From: an uncultured Sphingomonas sp.
GTDB lineage: Bacteria; Pseudomonadota; Alphaproteobacteria; Sphingomonadales; Sphingomonadaceae
Length of the DNA stretch: 36,412 nt
Assembly: GCF_902806285.1 (NCBI RefSeq)
Contig: NZ_CADCWA010000194.1
Coordinates: 1 to 36,412 of the forward strand
Direction of reading: 5' to 3'
Each line of letters begins with the position of its first letter. The stretch's first letter is position 1. Under the pieces are notes generated by a model. That model worked only from the letters and a program-made list of their open reading frames with translations, had not been told where the DNA came from and searched no databases. Shown piece after piece: positions 8,029 to 16,512 of the stretch. The translations under genes and the position numbers were made by a program.

Positions 8029-9702
8029 TCAGCGGTCTCCGACCGGGCTGGGCGTGGGCAGGTCGGCGCCGTCGGGGGCCGGGGTGCGGTAGGCGATCAC
8101 CGGCTTGCGCGCGGCCAGCGTCTCGTCCAGCCGCCGCCGTGGAGCGTGGACCGGGGCCGACTTGAGGTTCTCGTCCCCTGCCCGCGCCCGTTCGGCAATG
8201 GAGCGCAGCGCCGCGATGAACTGGTCGAGGGCGGCCTTGGACTCGGTTTCGGTCGGCTCCACCAGCATGGCGCCGTGCACCACCAGCGGGAAGTACATGG
8301 TCATCGGGTGGAAGCCCTCGTCGATCAGCGCCTTGGCGAGGTCGAGCGTCGTGATGCCGTTCGCAAAGCCGGCGTCGGAGAAGATCGCTTCGTGCATGCA
8401 CGGCCCCGAGCCGGCGAAGGGCGCGTCGAGCACGTCCTCCAAGCTACGGAGCAGGTAGTTGGCGTTGAGCACCGCATCCTCGGCGACCTGCGCAAGGCCG
8501 TCCGCCCCGTGGCTGAGGATATAGGCGAGCGCCCGGGTGAACATGCCCATCTGGCCGTGAAAGGCGGTCATCCGCCCGAAGCTCTGCATCACTCCGCCAA
8601 AATGCTCTTCGCTGAACTCGTCGGCCTGCTCCTCCTCGATGAGGTGCACGATCCCGTCCGCCGTCCGCGACACGTAGGGCAGCGGCATGAAGTGCGAGAT
8701 CTCCTTGGATAGCACCACCGGCCCCGACCCCGGGCCGCCGCCGCCATGCGGGGTGGAGAAGGTCTTGTGCAGGTTGATGTGCATCGCATCGATGCCGAGG
8801 TCGCCCGGCCGCACCTTGCCGACGATCGCGTTGAAGTTCGCGCCGTCGCAGTAGACGAAGCCGCCCGCGGCATGGACCGCGTCGCTGATCGCCTTCATGT
8901 CGGGCTCGAACAGCCCGCAGGTATTGGGATTGGTGATCATCACCGCCGCGACGTCCGGGCCGAGGCGCGCTTGCAAAGCCTCAAGGTCCACCCGGCCCGC
9001 GTCGTTCGTCGGGATGCTCTCGACCCGGTAGCCGCAGAAGGCGGCGGTCGCGGGGTTGGTCCCGTGCGCGCTCTCCGGCACCAGCACCACCTCGCGCGCG
9101 TCGCCCCGCGCCTCCAGCGCCGCGCGGATGCACAGCAGACCGCACAGCTCGCCGTGCGCGCCGGCCTTGGGGCTCATCGCCACCCCGTGCATGCCGGTGA
9201 GGTCGATCAGCCAGAACGCCAGCTCGTTGATGACCTCCAGCGCGCCCTGCACCGTCTCCCGCGGCTGCAGCGGATGGATGTCCGCGAAACCCGGCAGCCG
9301 CGCGACCTTCTCGTTCAGCCGCGGGTTGTGCTTCATGGTGCACGAGCCGAGCGGGAACAGGCCGAGGTCGATGGCGTAGTTCTGGCGCGACAGGCGGGTA
9401 TAGTGGCGGACGGTCTCGGGCTCGGTGAGGCCGGGGAGGCCGATCTCCGCGGTGCGGGCGAGGGTGCCGAGCTTGTGCCCCTGCGAAGGCAGGGGCCCAG
9501 TGCCTTCTTCAGCACGATCGAAAGAAGACTGGGCTCCTGCCTGCGCAGGAGCACTGAAGTCCACCCCCGTCGTGTCGCTGTCCCCGATCTCGAAGATCAG
9601 CGGCTCTTCCAGCATCAGCGCGCGGTTGCCGGTGGTGGTGCCGGTGTCGCCCGGACCCGCGACCGGGGTTGCCGGCTTCCAGCCGCTCTGGTTGATCGTC
9701 AC
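8029..9702 (-). CDS. gcvPB: Glycine dehydrogenase (decarboxylating) subunit 2, with in-frame palindromic insertion
   Basis: This is the PLP-binding half of the P-protein, which decarboxylates glycine and passes the aminomethyl group to lipoyl GcvH. The PLP lysine is K313 in [20 protein letters not shown]. Other family blocks are [20 protein letters not shown] and [20 protein letters not shown]. The start is GTG at 9702, overlapping the gcvPA stop (GTGA). At 557 residues it is longer than the usual ~520-530. The excess maps to about residues 50-76, where [18 protein letters not shown] and TGPLPSQGH are encoded entirely by an 80-bp double hairpin (9475-9554). The flanking VDF and [17 protein letters not shown] join smoothly, as expected of an insertion in a surface loop. 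The enzyme otherwise looks intact. Confidence 0.95.
   Translation of the reverse strand: MTINQSGWKPATPVAGPGDTGTTTGNRALMLEEPLIFEIGDSDTTGVDFSAPAQAGAQSSFDRAEEGTGPLPSQGHKLGTLARTAEIGLPGLTEPETVRHYTRLSRQNYAIDLGLFPLGSCTMKHNPRLNEKVARLPGFADIHPLQPRETVQGALEVINELAFWLIDLTGMHGVAMSPKAGAHGELCGLLCIRAALEARGDAREVVLVPESAHGTNPATAAFCGYRVESIPTNDAGRVDLEALQARLGPDVAAVMITNPNTCGLFEPDMKAISDAVHAAGGFVYCDGANFNAIVGKVRPGDLGIDAMHINLHKTFSTPHGGGGPGSGPVVLSKEISHFMPLPYVSRTADGIVHLIEEEQADEFSEEHFGGVMQSFGRMTAFHGQMGMFTRALAYILSHGADGLAQVAEDAVLNANYLLRSLEDVLDAPFAGSGPCMHEAIFSDAGFANGITTLDLAKALIDEGFHPMTMYFPLVVHGAMLVEPTETESKAALDQFIAALRSIAERARAGDENLKSAPVHAPRRRLDETLAARKPVIAYRTPAPDGADLPTPSPVGDR
9475..9554. repeat. Palindromic double-hairpin element inside gcvPB
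   Basis: Two inverted units face each other. One has stem CCCCTGC/GCAGGGG (9478-9484 and 9489-9495, loop GAAG). The other has GCTCCTGC/GCAGGAGC (9533-9540 and 9545-9552, loop CTGC). The middle also pairs: CCCAGT...ACTGGG plus CTTCTT...AAGAAG. The outer ends are GTGC and GCAC. The element is an open frame throughout in the gcvPB frame and adds roughly 26 residues. Confidence 0.9.
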
Positions 9703-11057
9703 ACCACCACCTCCTTCAGCGCCGCTTCCAGCGCGTTCACGTCTTCGTCGGTGACCGTCTCGGTCACCGCCACCACCAGCCCGTTCTTCAGGCTGTCCAC
9801 CCCCGGGTAGAGCCGCCCAAGCGACACGCCGCCGAGCACCCCGCGCTCAACCATCGCATGCACCGCCGGCCGCGCTTCGACCGGCAGCTCCAGCGTGAAC
9901 TCGTTGAAGAAGCTGTCGTTGACCAGCCGCACGCCGGGGATCGCCGCCAGCCGCTCCGCCACCTCGACCGCCCGCGCATGGTTGAGCGCCGCGAGGCTCC
10001 GCAGCCCCTTTTCGCCCAGCAGGGTCATGTGGATGGAAAAGGCCAGCGCGCACAGGCCCGAGTTGGTGCAGATGTTGCTGGTCGCCTTTTCGCGGCGGAT
10101 GTGCTGCTCGCGGGTGCTGAGCGTCAGCACGAAGCCGCGCTTGCCCTCGGCGTCGACCGTCTCGCCGGCGATCCGCCCGGGCATCTGGCGAACGTGCTTC
10201 TCACGGCAGGCGAACAGGCCGACGTACGGCCCGCCGAACTGCAGCCCGACGCCGATCGACTGGCCCTCGCCCACCACGATGTCCGCCCCCATCTCGCCCG
10301 GCGCACGGATAGCCCCCAGCGCGACCGGCTCGGTCACCACCGCGATCAGTAGCGCACCCGCCGCATGCGCCGCGTCGGCGATCGGCTGCAGGTCCGTGAT
10401 CCGCCCGAGAATGTCGGGATACTGCACCACCACCGCGCTGGTCTCGCGGTCAATAGCGGCGATCAGCCGCTCGGCGTCGGTCTCCGCGGTCAGCTCCGGC
10501 AGCGCGGTGTCCAGCGTGTCGCCGGTGAACCGCGCCATGGTCTTGCACACGGAGACATAATGCGGGTGCAGGCCCGAGGAGATCACCGCCTTGGTCCGCC
10601 GGGTGATCCGCCGCGCCATTCCGATCGCTTCCCAGCAGGCGGTGGAGCCGTCGTACATCGACGCGTTCGCCACCTCGCAGCCGAGCAGCCGCGCGACCTG
10701 GCTCTGGAACTCGAACAGCACCTGCAGCGTGCCCTGCGCGATCTCCGGCTGGTAGGGCGTGTAGGCGGTCAGATACTCGCCGCGCTGGATCAGATGGTCG
10801 ACGCTGGCCGGGATATGGTGCTTGTACGCGCCGCAGCCGAGAAAGAAGGGCACCTCGCCGGCCGGCGTGTTCTTGCGCGACAGCGCGGTCATGTGCCGTT
10901 CGACCGCGAGCTCGGACGCGTGGCTCGGCAGGCCGGCGATCGGTCCACTCAGCCGTGCGCTTTCGGGCACGTCGCGGAACAGCTCGTCGATCGAGCCCGC
11001 GCCGACGGTGGCGAGCATCGCGCTGCGGTCGGCGTCGGACAAGGGCAGGTAACGCAT
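9699..11057 (-). CDS. gcvPA: Glycine dehydrogenase (decarboxylating) subunit 1
   Basis: This is the partner half of the two-subunit P-protein. The 452-residue product starts [20 protein letters not shown] and carries the family blocks [57 protein letters not shown] and [18 protein letters not shown]. The length is typical, with no insertion seen. The stop overlaps the GTG start of gcvPB, so subunits 1 and 2 are probably made in balance. One base separates its start from the preceding methyltransferase gene's stop. Splitting GcvP into two chains is normal in many bacteria and archaea, in contrast to the single chain of Escherichia coli. Confidence 0.96.
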   Translation of the reverse strand: MRYLPLSDADRSAMLATVGAGSIDELFRDVPESARLSGPIAGLPSHASELAVERHMTALSRKNTPAGEVPFFLGCGAYKHHIPASVDHLIQRGEYLTAYTPYQPEIAQGTLQVLFEFQSQVARLLGCEVANASMYDGSTACWEAIGMARRITRRTKAVISSGLHPHYVSVCKTMARFTGDTLDTALPELTAETDAERLIAAIDRETSAVVVQYPDILGRITDLQPIADAAHAAGALLIAVVTEPVALGAIRAPGEMGADIVVGEGQSIGVGLQFGGPYVGLFACREKHVRQMPGRIAGETVDAEGKRGFVLTLSTREQHIRREKATSNICTNSGLCALAFSIHMTLLGEKGLRSLAALNHARAVEVAERLAAIPGVRLVNDSFFNEFTLELPVEARPAVHAMVERGVLGGVSLGRLYPGVDSLKNGLVVAVTETVTDEDVNALEAALKEVVV

Positions 11058-11058
11058 C

Positions 11059-11832
11059 TTAGAAAGGCTTCCTCATGCTGAAGCGAAGTCGAATGTAGTC
11101 GGCGAACCAGCGTCCGCCAGGGTCGCGGAGCGTGGCTTCGAGCCGTTTTTCAATGGCTTGGGCGAGCGCGGGTCGCTCCGTCTCCGGAACCTTAGCTGCA
11201 TCCAGCCAGCCCGCGCGGAAGGTCAGCACCCATGCGGCAACCCCATGTTCCAGCAGCGTCGGACGCTCGATCAGCTCGGCTCGCACATCGGCGAAGCCTG
11301 CAGCGCGGTAAACGGCCGCGAACTCGGCCGGTGAAGGATACCATTGCGGATCCGCCGGCGGGACCGGGTAGCCTCGTTCGCTCAGCTCCGCGCGGATCGC
11401 GGCGCGCAGCTTGGCCAGATTGCCCTGGCCGCCCATCTCGCCCGCGAACCGGGCGCCCGGCTTCAACGCCCGGAACACCGCAGCCGCTGCTGCCTGTCGG
11501 TCGAGCATCCAATGCAACGCCGCATTGGAGAAGCCGGCGTCGAACTCCGCCGCGAACGACATGGCGGCCGCATCCATCAGCCGCGCGTCGAGCCCGCGGG
11601 CGCATGCCGCCTCGACCATGCTGGGACTGCTGTCGATCCCGACCACGGTCGCCCCGCGATCGACGATCTGCTGGGTGAGAGCGCCCTCGCCGCAGCCGAC
11701 GTCCAGGATGCGCTCGCCTTGGCGCGGATCGAGCAGGTCGAGCGCCGCGCCGCCGAGCCGCGACACGAAGCCGCCCACGCGCGCATACTCGGCCGCGTCC
11801 CAGCTGGAGGTCGAGGCGGCGGCTAGGGTCAC
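11059..11832 (-). CDS. SAM-dependent methyltransferase, trans-aconitate methyltransferase-like
   Basis: A class I methyltransferase of about 257 residues. The SAM site is [20 protein letters not shown], followed by [14 protein letters not shown] and [11 protein letters not shown], phrases shared with trans-aconitate 2-methyltransferase and related enzymes. I favour the GTG start at 11832, which overlaps the gcvH stop as GTGA; an ATG at 11847 would overlap gcvH by 19 bases. It lies inside the gcv operon between gcvH and gcvPA, an unusual place for such a gene. The substrate is unknown. A link to one-carbon metabolism is tempting because SAM and glycine-derived one-carbon units are connected, but this is inference. 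Confidence 0.85.
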   Translation of the reverse strand: MTLAAASTSSWDAAEYARVGGFVSRLGGAALDLLDPRQGERILDVGCGEGALTQQIVDRGATVVGIDSSPSMVEAACARGLDARLMDAAAMSFAAEFDAGFSNAALHWMLDRQAAAAAVFRALKPGARFAGEMGGQGNLAKLRAAIRAELSERGYPVPPADPQWYPSPAEFAAVYRAAGFADVRAELIERPTLLEHGVAAWVLTFRAGWLDAAKVPETERPALAQAIEKRLEATLRDPGGRWFADYIRLRFSMRKPF

Positions 11833-12200
11833 AGCTTGCTCGACCACTCGCGGTAGCGGGCCTCGTCCATCAGCCCGTCGAGCTCCGACGGATCGGACAG
11901 GCGCAGCTTGAAGAACCAGCCCTCGCCTTCCGGGTCGGTGTTGATCAGCGCAGGTTCGTCGGCGATCGCTTGGTTGGCCTCGATCACCTCGCCGCTGACT
12001 GGCGTGTAGACGTCGCTCGCGGCCTTGACCGATTCCACCACGGCCGCCTCGTCGCCCTTGTTCAGCTGGCGGCCCGGCTCGGGTGCTTCGGCGAACACGA
12101 TATCGCCCAGCGCGTGCTGCGCATGTTCGGAGATGCCGACGGTGGCGGTGTCACCCTCGACGCGGATCCACTCATGTTCCTTGGTGAAGTACAGGCTCAT
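11829..12200 (-). CDS. gcvH: Glycine cleavage system H protein
   Basis: GcvH is the lipoyl carrier of the glycine cleavage complex. The 123-residue product starts [20 protein letters not shown], and the lipoylated lysine is K59 in [18 protein letters not shown]. Other conserved parts are [15 protein letters not shown] and [11 protein letters not shown]. The length is standard and no feature is missing. The start lies directly after the gcvT stop with no spacer, and its stop overlaps the next gene's GTG, so the operon is tightly coupled. Confidence 0.97.
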   Translation of the reverse strand: MSLYFTKEHEWIRVEGDTATVGISEHAQHALGDIVFAEAPEPGRQLNKGDEAAVVESVKAASDVYTPVSGEVIEANQAIADEPALINTDPEGEGWFFKLRLSDPSELDGLMDEARYREWSSKL

Positions 12201-13316
12201 TCAGGCGGCTCCCTTGCGGTGGTAGCGGTGGGGGACGAACGGGGTCGGCGCGACGGTGGCGGGGAACAGCTTGCCGCGCTGCTCCAGGGTCAGCGGGGTT
12301 CCGGGCGCGGCGAGAGTAGTGGCGACATAGCCCATGCCGATCGGCCGGCCGAGCGAGGGCGCGAAGCCGCCGCTGGTCACCCGGCCAACCTCATTGCCTT
12401 CGCCGTCCAGGATGCGCGCGCCTTCGCGGACGGGCTGCCGGCCTTCGAGCGTGAAGCCGACACGCTTCTGCACCGGCCCGTTCTCCAGCTCGAGGAGGAT
12501 CCGCTCGGCCCCGGCGAAGCCGCCTTCGGCGCGGCGGCGCTTGGAGATGGCAAAGGTGACGTCCGCCATCACGGGCGTGGTGCGCTGGTCGAGGTCGTGG
12601 CCGTAGAGCGGCAGCCCCGCCTCCAGCCGCAGCGAGTCGCGCGCGCCGAGGCCGATGGGCTTGACGAGCTCGGACGACAGCAGCGCCTCCGCCACCGTCT
12701 CGGCCGCTGAGGCAGGGATCGAGATTTCGAACCCGTCCTCGCCGGTGTAGCCCGAGCGGCTGATCCAGGCGTCCGCGCCGGCGATCGTGAAGGCACCGCC
12801 CTGCATGAAGGTGAGGCCCGCCACGCCCGGTGCCAGCGGCTCCAGCGCCTCGACCGCTCGCGGACCCTGCAGGGCCAGCAGGGCTTGGCCGGCCAGATGT
12901 TCCGGCTGCAGTCCCGCGGCCTCGAACGCGGCGATGTCGCCGTGCTTGGTGGCACCGTTCACCACCAGGTAGAAATGATCGCCCCGGCGCGTCGCCATCA
13001 GGTCGTCGACGATCCCGCCCGCCTCGTTCAGCAGCAGCGAGTAGCGCAGCCGCCCGTCCTTGAGGCCGATGAGGTCGCCGGGCAGCAGCCGCTCCAAGGC
13101 GGCGTCCATGCCCTGCCCGCGAAAGACCAGCTGGCCCATATGGCTGACGTCGAACAGGCCGGCCGACTCGCGCGTCCACCCATGCTCGGCCATGATGCCT
13201 TCGTATTGGACGGGCATGTGGTAGCCGGCGAACGGCACCATCCGCCCGCCGCGGGCGCGGTGCCAGCTGTCGAGCGGTAGGGTCTGGATCAGGTCAAGCG
13301 TGTCGGCGTCGGCCAT
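12201..13316 (-). CDS. gcvT: Glycine cleavage system T protein (aminomethyltransferase)
   Basis: GcvT transfers the methylene group from aminomethyl-lipoyl GcvH to tetrahydrofolate and releases ammonia. The 371-residue product starts MADADTLDLIQTLPLDSWHR at the ATG 13316. A TTG codon directly upstream is a less likely start. Signature parts include the N-terminal MVPFAGYHMPVQYEGIMAEH, ESAGLFDVSHMGQ with the catalytic Asp, RSGYTGEDGFEIS, and DSLRLEAGLPLYGHDLD. A GGGAG ribosome site is at 13327-13331 on the minus strand. It is the first gene of the operon and lies directly below the tandem glycine riboswitch. Confidence 0.97.
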   Translation of the reverse strand: MADADTLDLIQTLPLDSWHRARGGRMVPFAGYHMPVQYEGIMAEHGWTRESAGLFDVSHMGQLVFRGQGMDAALERLLPGDLIGLKDGRLRYSLLLNEAGGIVDDLMATRRGDHFYLVVNGATKHGDIAAFEAAGLQPEHLAGQALLALQGPRAVEALEPLAPGVAGLTFMQGGAFTIAGADAWISRSGYTGEDGFEISIPASAAETVAEALLSSELVKPIGLGARDSLRLEAGLPLYGHDLDQRTTPVMADVTFAISKRRRAEGGFAGAERILLELENGPVQKRVGFTLEGRQPVREGARILDGEGNEVGRVTSGGFAPSLGRPIGMGYVATTLAAPGTPLTLEQRGKLFPATVAPTPFVPHRYHRKGAA

Positions 13317-13377
13317 CAATCAAGCACTCCCGGGCAAGTCCGTGCGAAGGCGTCATGCCCTTCGGATCACGAACCCC

Positions 13378-13573
13378 CGTCTGTCGCTTGCGGCCTGAGA
13401 GCTTTGCCCCTTCGGCGTTCCGCCATCGCGCTAGGCTCCGGCAGACACTTTCCAGACGTCCTTGTTCGCGCGCGGTCCTTGGTGCCTGAGAGATTCCGGG
13501 GGCGGTTGCTCCTTCGGCGTCCGCCATAGCTTCGGTGTTCACCCGGAGCGACGGCGGAACTCTCCCGCGCGCG
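13378..13573 (-). promoter_or_regulatory. Tandem glycine riboswitch controlling the gcv operon
   Basis: Read on the minus strand, aptamer 1 spans 13573-13468. It has P1 GCGCGC/GCGCGC, GGGAGAG, GCCGAAGGAGCAA and TCTCTCAGGCACCAAGGACC. Aptamer 2 spans 13458-13378, with P1 CGTCTG/CAGACG, GCCGAAGGGGCAAA and GCTCTCAGGCCGCAAGCGAC. These are the conserved cores of the glycine riboswitch, in the usual two-aptamer order with a short linker. The expression platform is the 60 bases before gcvT, where CGAAGG/CCTTCG can form a hairpin just upstream of the GGGAG ribosome site. Glycine would be expected to switch the operon on, as in other gcv riboswitches. A TTGACT -35-like site lies upstream (13648-13653), but no convincing -10 was seen. 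Confidence 0.95.
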
Positions 13574-13649
13574 CCTCCGTCAGCCAGGCCGGCGGAAGAC
13601 GGGCGAAGCCTTGGCGGCCACCCAGCCGCGAGTCAACGGTCTTTGAAAG

Positions 13650-13910
13650 TCAAGCGGCTCTCAGATGGTCGAGGTCGGCTGCAAGGCGGCGCAAGAGGGC
13701 GACCCCACCCGGGGTGTTCGCGATCAAACAGGGCTCATCCCACTCGAAGTAGAAGACGATCTGTTCGCCTGCCAAGCTGAAGGCGTCGTAGCAGGCGCCC
13801 TGCTCGGACCGAACCGCGCCAGCCCGCTTCAAACTCTCCAGGACGGCAGGAGTCTCCCTGGCCGTGAACTCGAGGCTTGCGCCGCCATTGTCGAGCGTGA
13901 GGATCTGCAT
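13650..13910 (-). CDS. Small acidic hypothetical protein (immunity-like by context)
   Basis: The 86-residue product starts MQILTLDNGGASLEFTARET and is unrecognised. I chose the start at 13910 because GGGAAGG precedes it by about seven bases. The upstream ATG at 13976 would overlap the previous gene. It is acidic (about 12 Asp/Glu against 7 Lys/Arg), with no signal peptide or membrane segment, and has an aromatic patch IVFYFEWDE near residue 52. It lies 41 bases after a small basic gene whose tail resembles a polymorphic-toxin C-terminus. The basic-then-acidic gene order is that of toxin and immunity pairs, which is the only hint at function. Confidence 0.6.
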   Translation of the reverse strand: MQILTLDNGGASLEFTARETPAVLESLKRAGAVRSEQGACYDAFSLAGEQIVFYFEWDEPCLIANTPGGVALLRRLAADLDHLRAA

Positions 13911-13951
13911 CCCACATCCTTCCCGAGGCGGAAGATATGTCCCCTTCCCGC

Positions 13952-14263
13952 TCAACTCAACTTGGAAGGACGGCAAGCGGCGCCGATCACCTCCGCCCAG
14001 CTGCCATACCGCCGTAGCAGCCCCTCTGCGTCGGGTCCTACGGCATTCCCGTATTTCGCTCGATTGCGAGCTTCAATGAGTACCAGGACCTCCGGGGAGT
14101 CGAAGCGCCTGAACTCGAGCTTGAGCATGTTGCGCCGCTCCACCAACTCGCGCGCGATCCGCTCGTCGCCCCAGCCCTCGCGGCGCAAGCTTGCCGCGAG
14201 TTCGCCAAGCAGCCGGACTTCTGCCTCATAGCGCCTTCGCCGCTCGGCCGGCGTGCCGGGCAT
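13952..14263 (-). CDS. Small basic protein with a polymorphic-toxin-tail-like sequence
   Basis: The 103-residue product starts MPGTPAERRRRYEAEVRLLG and is rich in Arg (18 Arg, 3 Lys). Residues about 55-100 (RNMLKLEFR, then EARNRAKYGNAVGPDAEGLL and SWAEVIGAACRP) remind me of a stretch seen at the C-termini of large filamentous-haemagglutinin/Rhs-type toxins (ARNxxKYGxxxGP...SWxxII). That comparison is from memory and is only suggestive. There is no signal peptide, so it would be a stand-alone cytoplasmic module. It begins one base after the stop of the lipoprotein gene (TGA-G-ATG), implying co-translation. Alternatively it is a simple conserved hypothetical with no toxin role. Confidence 0.6.
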   Translation of the reverse strand: MPGTPAERRRRYEAEVRLLGELAASLRREGWGDERIARELVERRNMLKLEFRRFDSPEVLVLIEARNRAKYGNAVGPDAEGLLRRYGSWAEVIGAACRPSKLS

Positions 14264-14264
14264 C

Positions 14265-14900
14265 TCACCGGGTAGCGTTGTAGCGCAGCTGCTCGCCGGT
14301 CAGCTGAAAGCCGACAAGGTGCTCGAACGTCGCGCGGGCGACCGCGTCGCGGATCTTGGGGTCGGATAGCGGATCCACCGCGGCGTTGGGGTCGCCGGCC
14401 TTGCGCTCGCGGGTGAGTTCGCGGCGCACCTCCTCGGGCAGGGCGGCAGCCGAGCGCGTCACGCGGACGGTCGACTGGCTGTTCGTCCGTGCCCGCACGC
14501 TCCCGGCCGGGAAGTTCAGCGCCACCGCGCCCACCTTTTTCGCCACCACCGCCGTCCCGCCCTGCACGGCGACCGAGTAGAAGGGCAGCACGACCTGGCG
14601 GGCTGAAGTCGGGTTGCGGCGGGTCGCGACCACGTCGAAGGTGGCGGTGGACACCAGGTTCTGCGTGTCCTCCGTGCAGGTGGAGCGAAGGTTGGTGATC
14701 GTCGCCACCACGTCGATCGCCGCCGCCGTGGTGTTGCCCGCAGGATCGAACAGGGTGATGTCCCCGGTGGCGCCCGGGATCGCGACCTGCGGGCAGCCCG
14801 TGCGCTTGGTGTAGACGCCGCCGGCGACCAGGTCCCCGCTCCGCGTGCAGGAAGTGGCCATCAGGGTGGCGATCGTCAGCGGAAGGAGGGCCAATTTCAC
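14265..14900 (-). CDS. Hypothetical lipoprotein
   Basis: The GTG start at 14900, with AAGGA about ten bases upstream, gives [18 protein letters not shown], a signal peptide with a lipobox (A-T-S-C, lipid Cys18). The longer frame from 14942 overlaps the divergent ispH leader and puts extra charged residues ahead of the signal. The mature part (about 190 residues) contains [18 protein letters not shown] and a beta-rich segment with [15 protein letters not shown], which could be an immunoglobulin-like fold. The C-terminal third is helical. No family is recognised, but its secretion to the envelope is well supported. Confidence 0.8.
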   Translation of the reverse strand: MKLALLPLTIATLMATSCTRSGDLVAGGVYTKRTGCPQVAIPGATGDITLFDPAGNTTAAAIDVVATITNLRSTCTEDTQNLVSTATFDVVATRRNPTSARQVVLPFYSVAVQGGTAVVAKKVGAVALNFPAGSVRARTNSQSTVRVTRSAAALPEEVRRELTRERKAGDPNAAVDPLSDPKIRDAVARATFEHLVGFQLTGEQLRYNATR

Positions 14901-14991
14901 GAGGGATACGTCCTTACCGAGGAGGTGCGTGGTGGCGCGCATCCATAGGAAGCGCCTTTCAAGGCTGCAAGCAATCGCTTACATCGCGCTC

Positions 14992-15939
14992 ATGCTGTCC
15001 TCCCGCCCTCCGCTCACCGTCGTCATCGCCGCCCCGCGGGGCTTCTGCGCGGGGGTGGACCGGGCGATCAAGATCGTCGAACTGGCGCTGGAGCGCTACG
15101 GCGCGCCGGTCTACGTCCGGCACGAGATCGTCCACAACAAGTTCGTGGTCGACCGGCTGCGCCGCCTGGGCGCGGTCTTCGTGGAGGAGCTGGACGAGGT
15201 TCCCGACGGCTTCCCCGTGGTGTTCTCCGCCCACGGCGTGCCCAAGGCGGTGCCGGCCGCCGCGCAGGACCGCGGGCTCGATTACCTCGACGCCACCTGC
15301 CCGCTGGTCAGCAAGGTCCATCGCCAGGCCGAGCGGCTGATCGAGGCGGGTCGGCACATCATCTTCATCGGCCACGCCGGCCATCCCGAGGTGATCGGCA
15401 CCTTCGGCCAGGTGCCGAGCGGGTCCATGACGCTGGTCGAGACGGAGGCGGACGTCGCCGCGCTTCAGCCGGCCGATCCGGACAACCTCGCCTTTCTGAC
15501 GCAGACCACCCTGTCGGTGGACGACACGGCCGCGATCGTCGCCGCTCTGCAGGCGCGCTTCCCGACCATCCGGGGGCCGCGCGGCGAGGACATCTGCTAT
15601 GCCACCTCCAATCGCCAGGCGGCCGTGAAAGCGATCGCCCGGCGCTGCGACCGGCTACTGGTGATCGGCGCGCCCAACAGCAGCAATTCGGTGCGGCTGG
15701 TCGAGGTCGCCGAGCGCGAGGACGTTCCTTCGCGGCTGATCCAGCGGGCGGTGGAAATCAACTGGGACTGGCTGGGCGACGCGCGGGTTCTGGGCCTGAC
15801 CGCCGGAGCGTCGGCCCCCGAGGTGCTGGTCGAGGAGGTGCTCGACCAGCTCGCCACGCGCTTCACGCTGCAGGTCGAGGAAGCCGAGCATGTGCCGGAA
15901 GGACTGACCTTCAAGCTCCCCCGCGAACTGGTCGCCTGA
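14992..15939 (+). CDS. ispH: 4-hydroxy-3-methylbut-2-enyl diphosphate reductase (IspH)
   Basis: IspH is the last enzyme of the MEP isoprenoid pathway, converting HMBPP into IPP and DMAPP with a [4Fe-4S] cluster. The 315-residue product starts [20 protein letters not shown]. The three cluster cysteines are C19 ([11 protein letters not shown]), C103 ([11 protein letters not shown]) and C202 ([12 protein letters not shown]). The substrate-binding motifs [18 protein letters not shown] and [12 protein letters not shown] are present. No Shine-Dalgarno sequence is obvious before 14992; the mRNA may be leaderless or weakly initiated. The adjacent rnhA starts nine bases after the stop, suggesting one operon. 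Confidence 0.97.
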   Translation: MLSSRPPLTVVIAAPRGFCAGVDRAIKIVELALERYGAPVYVRHEIVHNKFVVDRLRRLGAVFVEELDEVPDGFPVVFSAHGVPKAVPAAAQDRGLDYLDATCPLVSKVHRQAERLIEAGRHIIFIGHAGHPEVIGTFGQVPSGSMTLVETEADVAALQPADPDNLAFLTQTTLSVDDTAAIVAALQARFPTIRGPRGEDICYATSNRQAAVKAIARRCDRLLVIGAPNSSNSVRLVEVAEREDVPSRLIQRAVEINWDWLGDARVLGLTAGASAPEVLVEEVLDQLATRFTLQVEEAEHVPEGLTFKLPRELVA

Positions 15940-15948
15940 CCGACAGCC

Positions 15949-16449
15949 ATGGAGGAGCTGCCGGAGGTCGAGCTGTTCACCGACGGCGCCTGCCGCGGCA
16001 ACCCCGGCCGCGGCGGCTGGGCGGCGCTGCTCCGCCTCCGCGGCAAGGAAAAGGAACTGTCGGGCGGGGAACCGCTGACCACCAACAACCGCATGGAACT
16101 GCTCGCCGCCATCCGCGGGCTGCAGGCATTGAAGCGGCCGTGCCGCGTCACCCTGCACACCGATAGCATGTATGTCCGCGACGGTATCACCAAGTGGGTC
16201 CACAACTGGCGCCGCAACGGCTGGCGGACCGCCGACAAGAAGCCGGTCAAGAATGCCGAGCTGTGGCAGGAGCTGTGCGAAGCCGCGGCGGCCCATCGGA
16301 TCGAATGGAAGTGGGTGCGCGGGCACGCCGGGCACCCGGAGAACGAACGGGTGGACAAGCTCGCTTGTGCGGCGGCGGACGGGATGCGTGCTGGCAGCTC
16401 CTCCCCCTTGGGGGAGATGTCGGCCGCGCAGCGGACGACGGAGGGGTGA
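15949..16449 (+). CDS. rnhA: Ribonuclease HI with repeat-encoded C-terminal tail
   Basis: RNase HI degrades RNA in RNA-DNA hybrids, removing primers and R-loops. The four catalytic acids are visible: D12 ([14 protein letters not shown]), E50 ([10 protein letters not shown]), D72 ([11 protein letters not shown]) and D136 (NERVDKLA). The enzyme core ends near ADGMRAG at about residue 149. The remaining 17 residues ([17 protein letters not shown]) are encoded by the left arm of the inverted repeat at 16396-16512, so the original stop codon seems to have been replaced. The start follows ispH by nine bases. The tail is unlikely to disturb the core fold. Confidence 0.94.
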   Translation: MEELPEVELFTDGACRGNPGRGGWAALLRLRGKEKELSGGEPLTTNNRMELLAAIRGLQALKRPCRVTLHTDSMYVRDGITKWVHNWRRNGWRTADKKPVKNAELWQELCEAAAAHRIEWKWVRGHAGHPENERVDKLACAAADGMRAGSSSPLGEMSAAQRTTEG

Positions 16450-16512
16450 CAGCAGGCCGGTTCACCGGACCCCTCTGTCGCTTCGCGACATCTCCCCCAA
16501 GAAGGAGGAGCT
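16396..16512. repeat. Large palindrome spanning the ends of rnhA and the FAD oxidoreductase
   Basis: Outer arms at 16396-16422 and 16486-16512 are complementary at 25 of 27 positions. Inner arms at 16436-16447 and 16469-16480 match at 11 of 12. A small CCGG-TTCA-CCGG hairpin sits at the centre. The 117-bp element covers the 3' ends of two convergent genes. It could form a strong hairpin in either transcript and so act as a two-way terminator, though there is no T-run. Copies elsewhere in the genome are likely but cannot be checked here. Confidence 0.85.

Noticed and set aside
13294-13542. Small open frame upstream of gcvT that could be called a gene
   Set aside because: It lies inside the tandem glycine riboswitch; the conserved aptamer bases explain the sequence.
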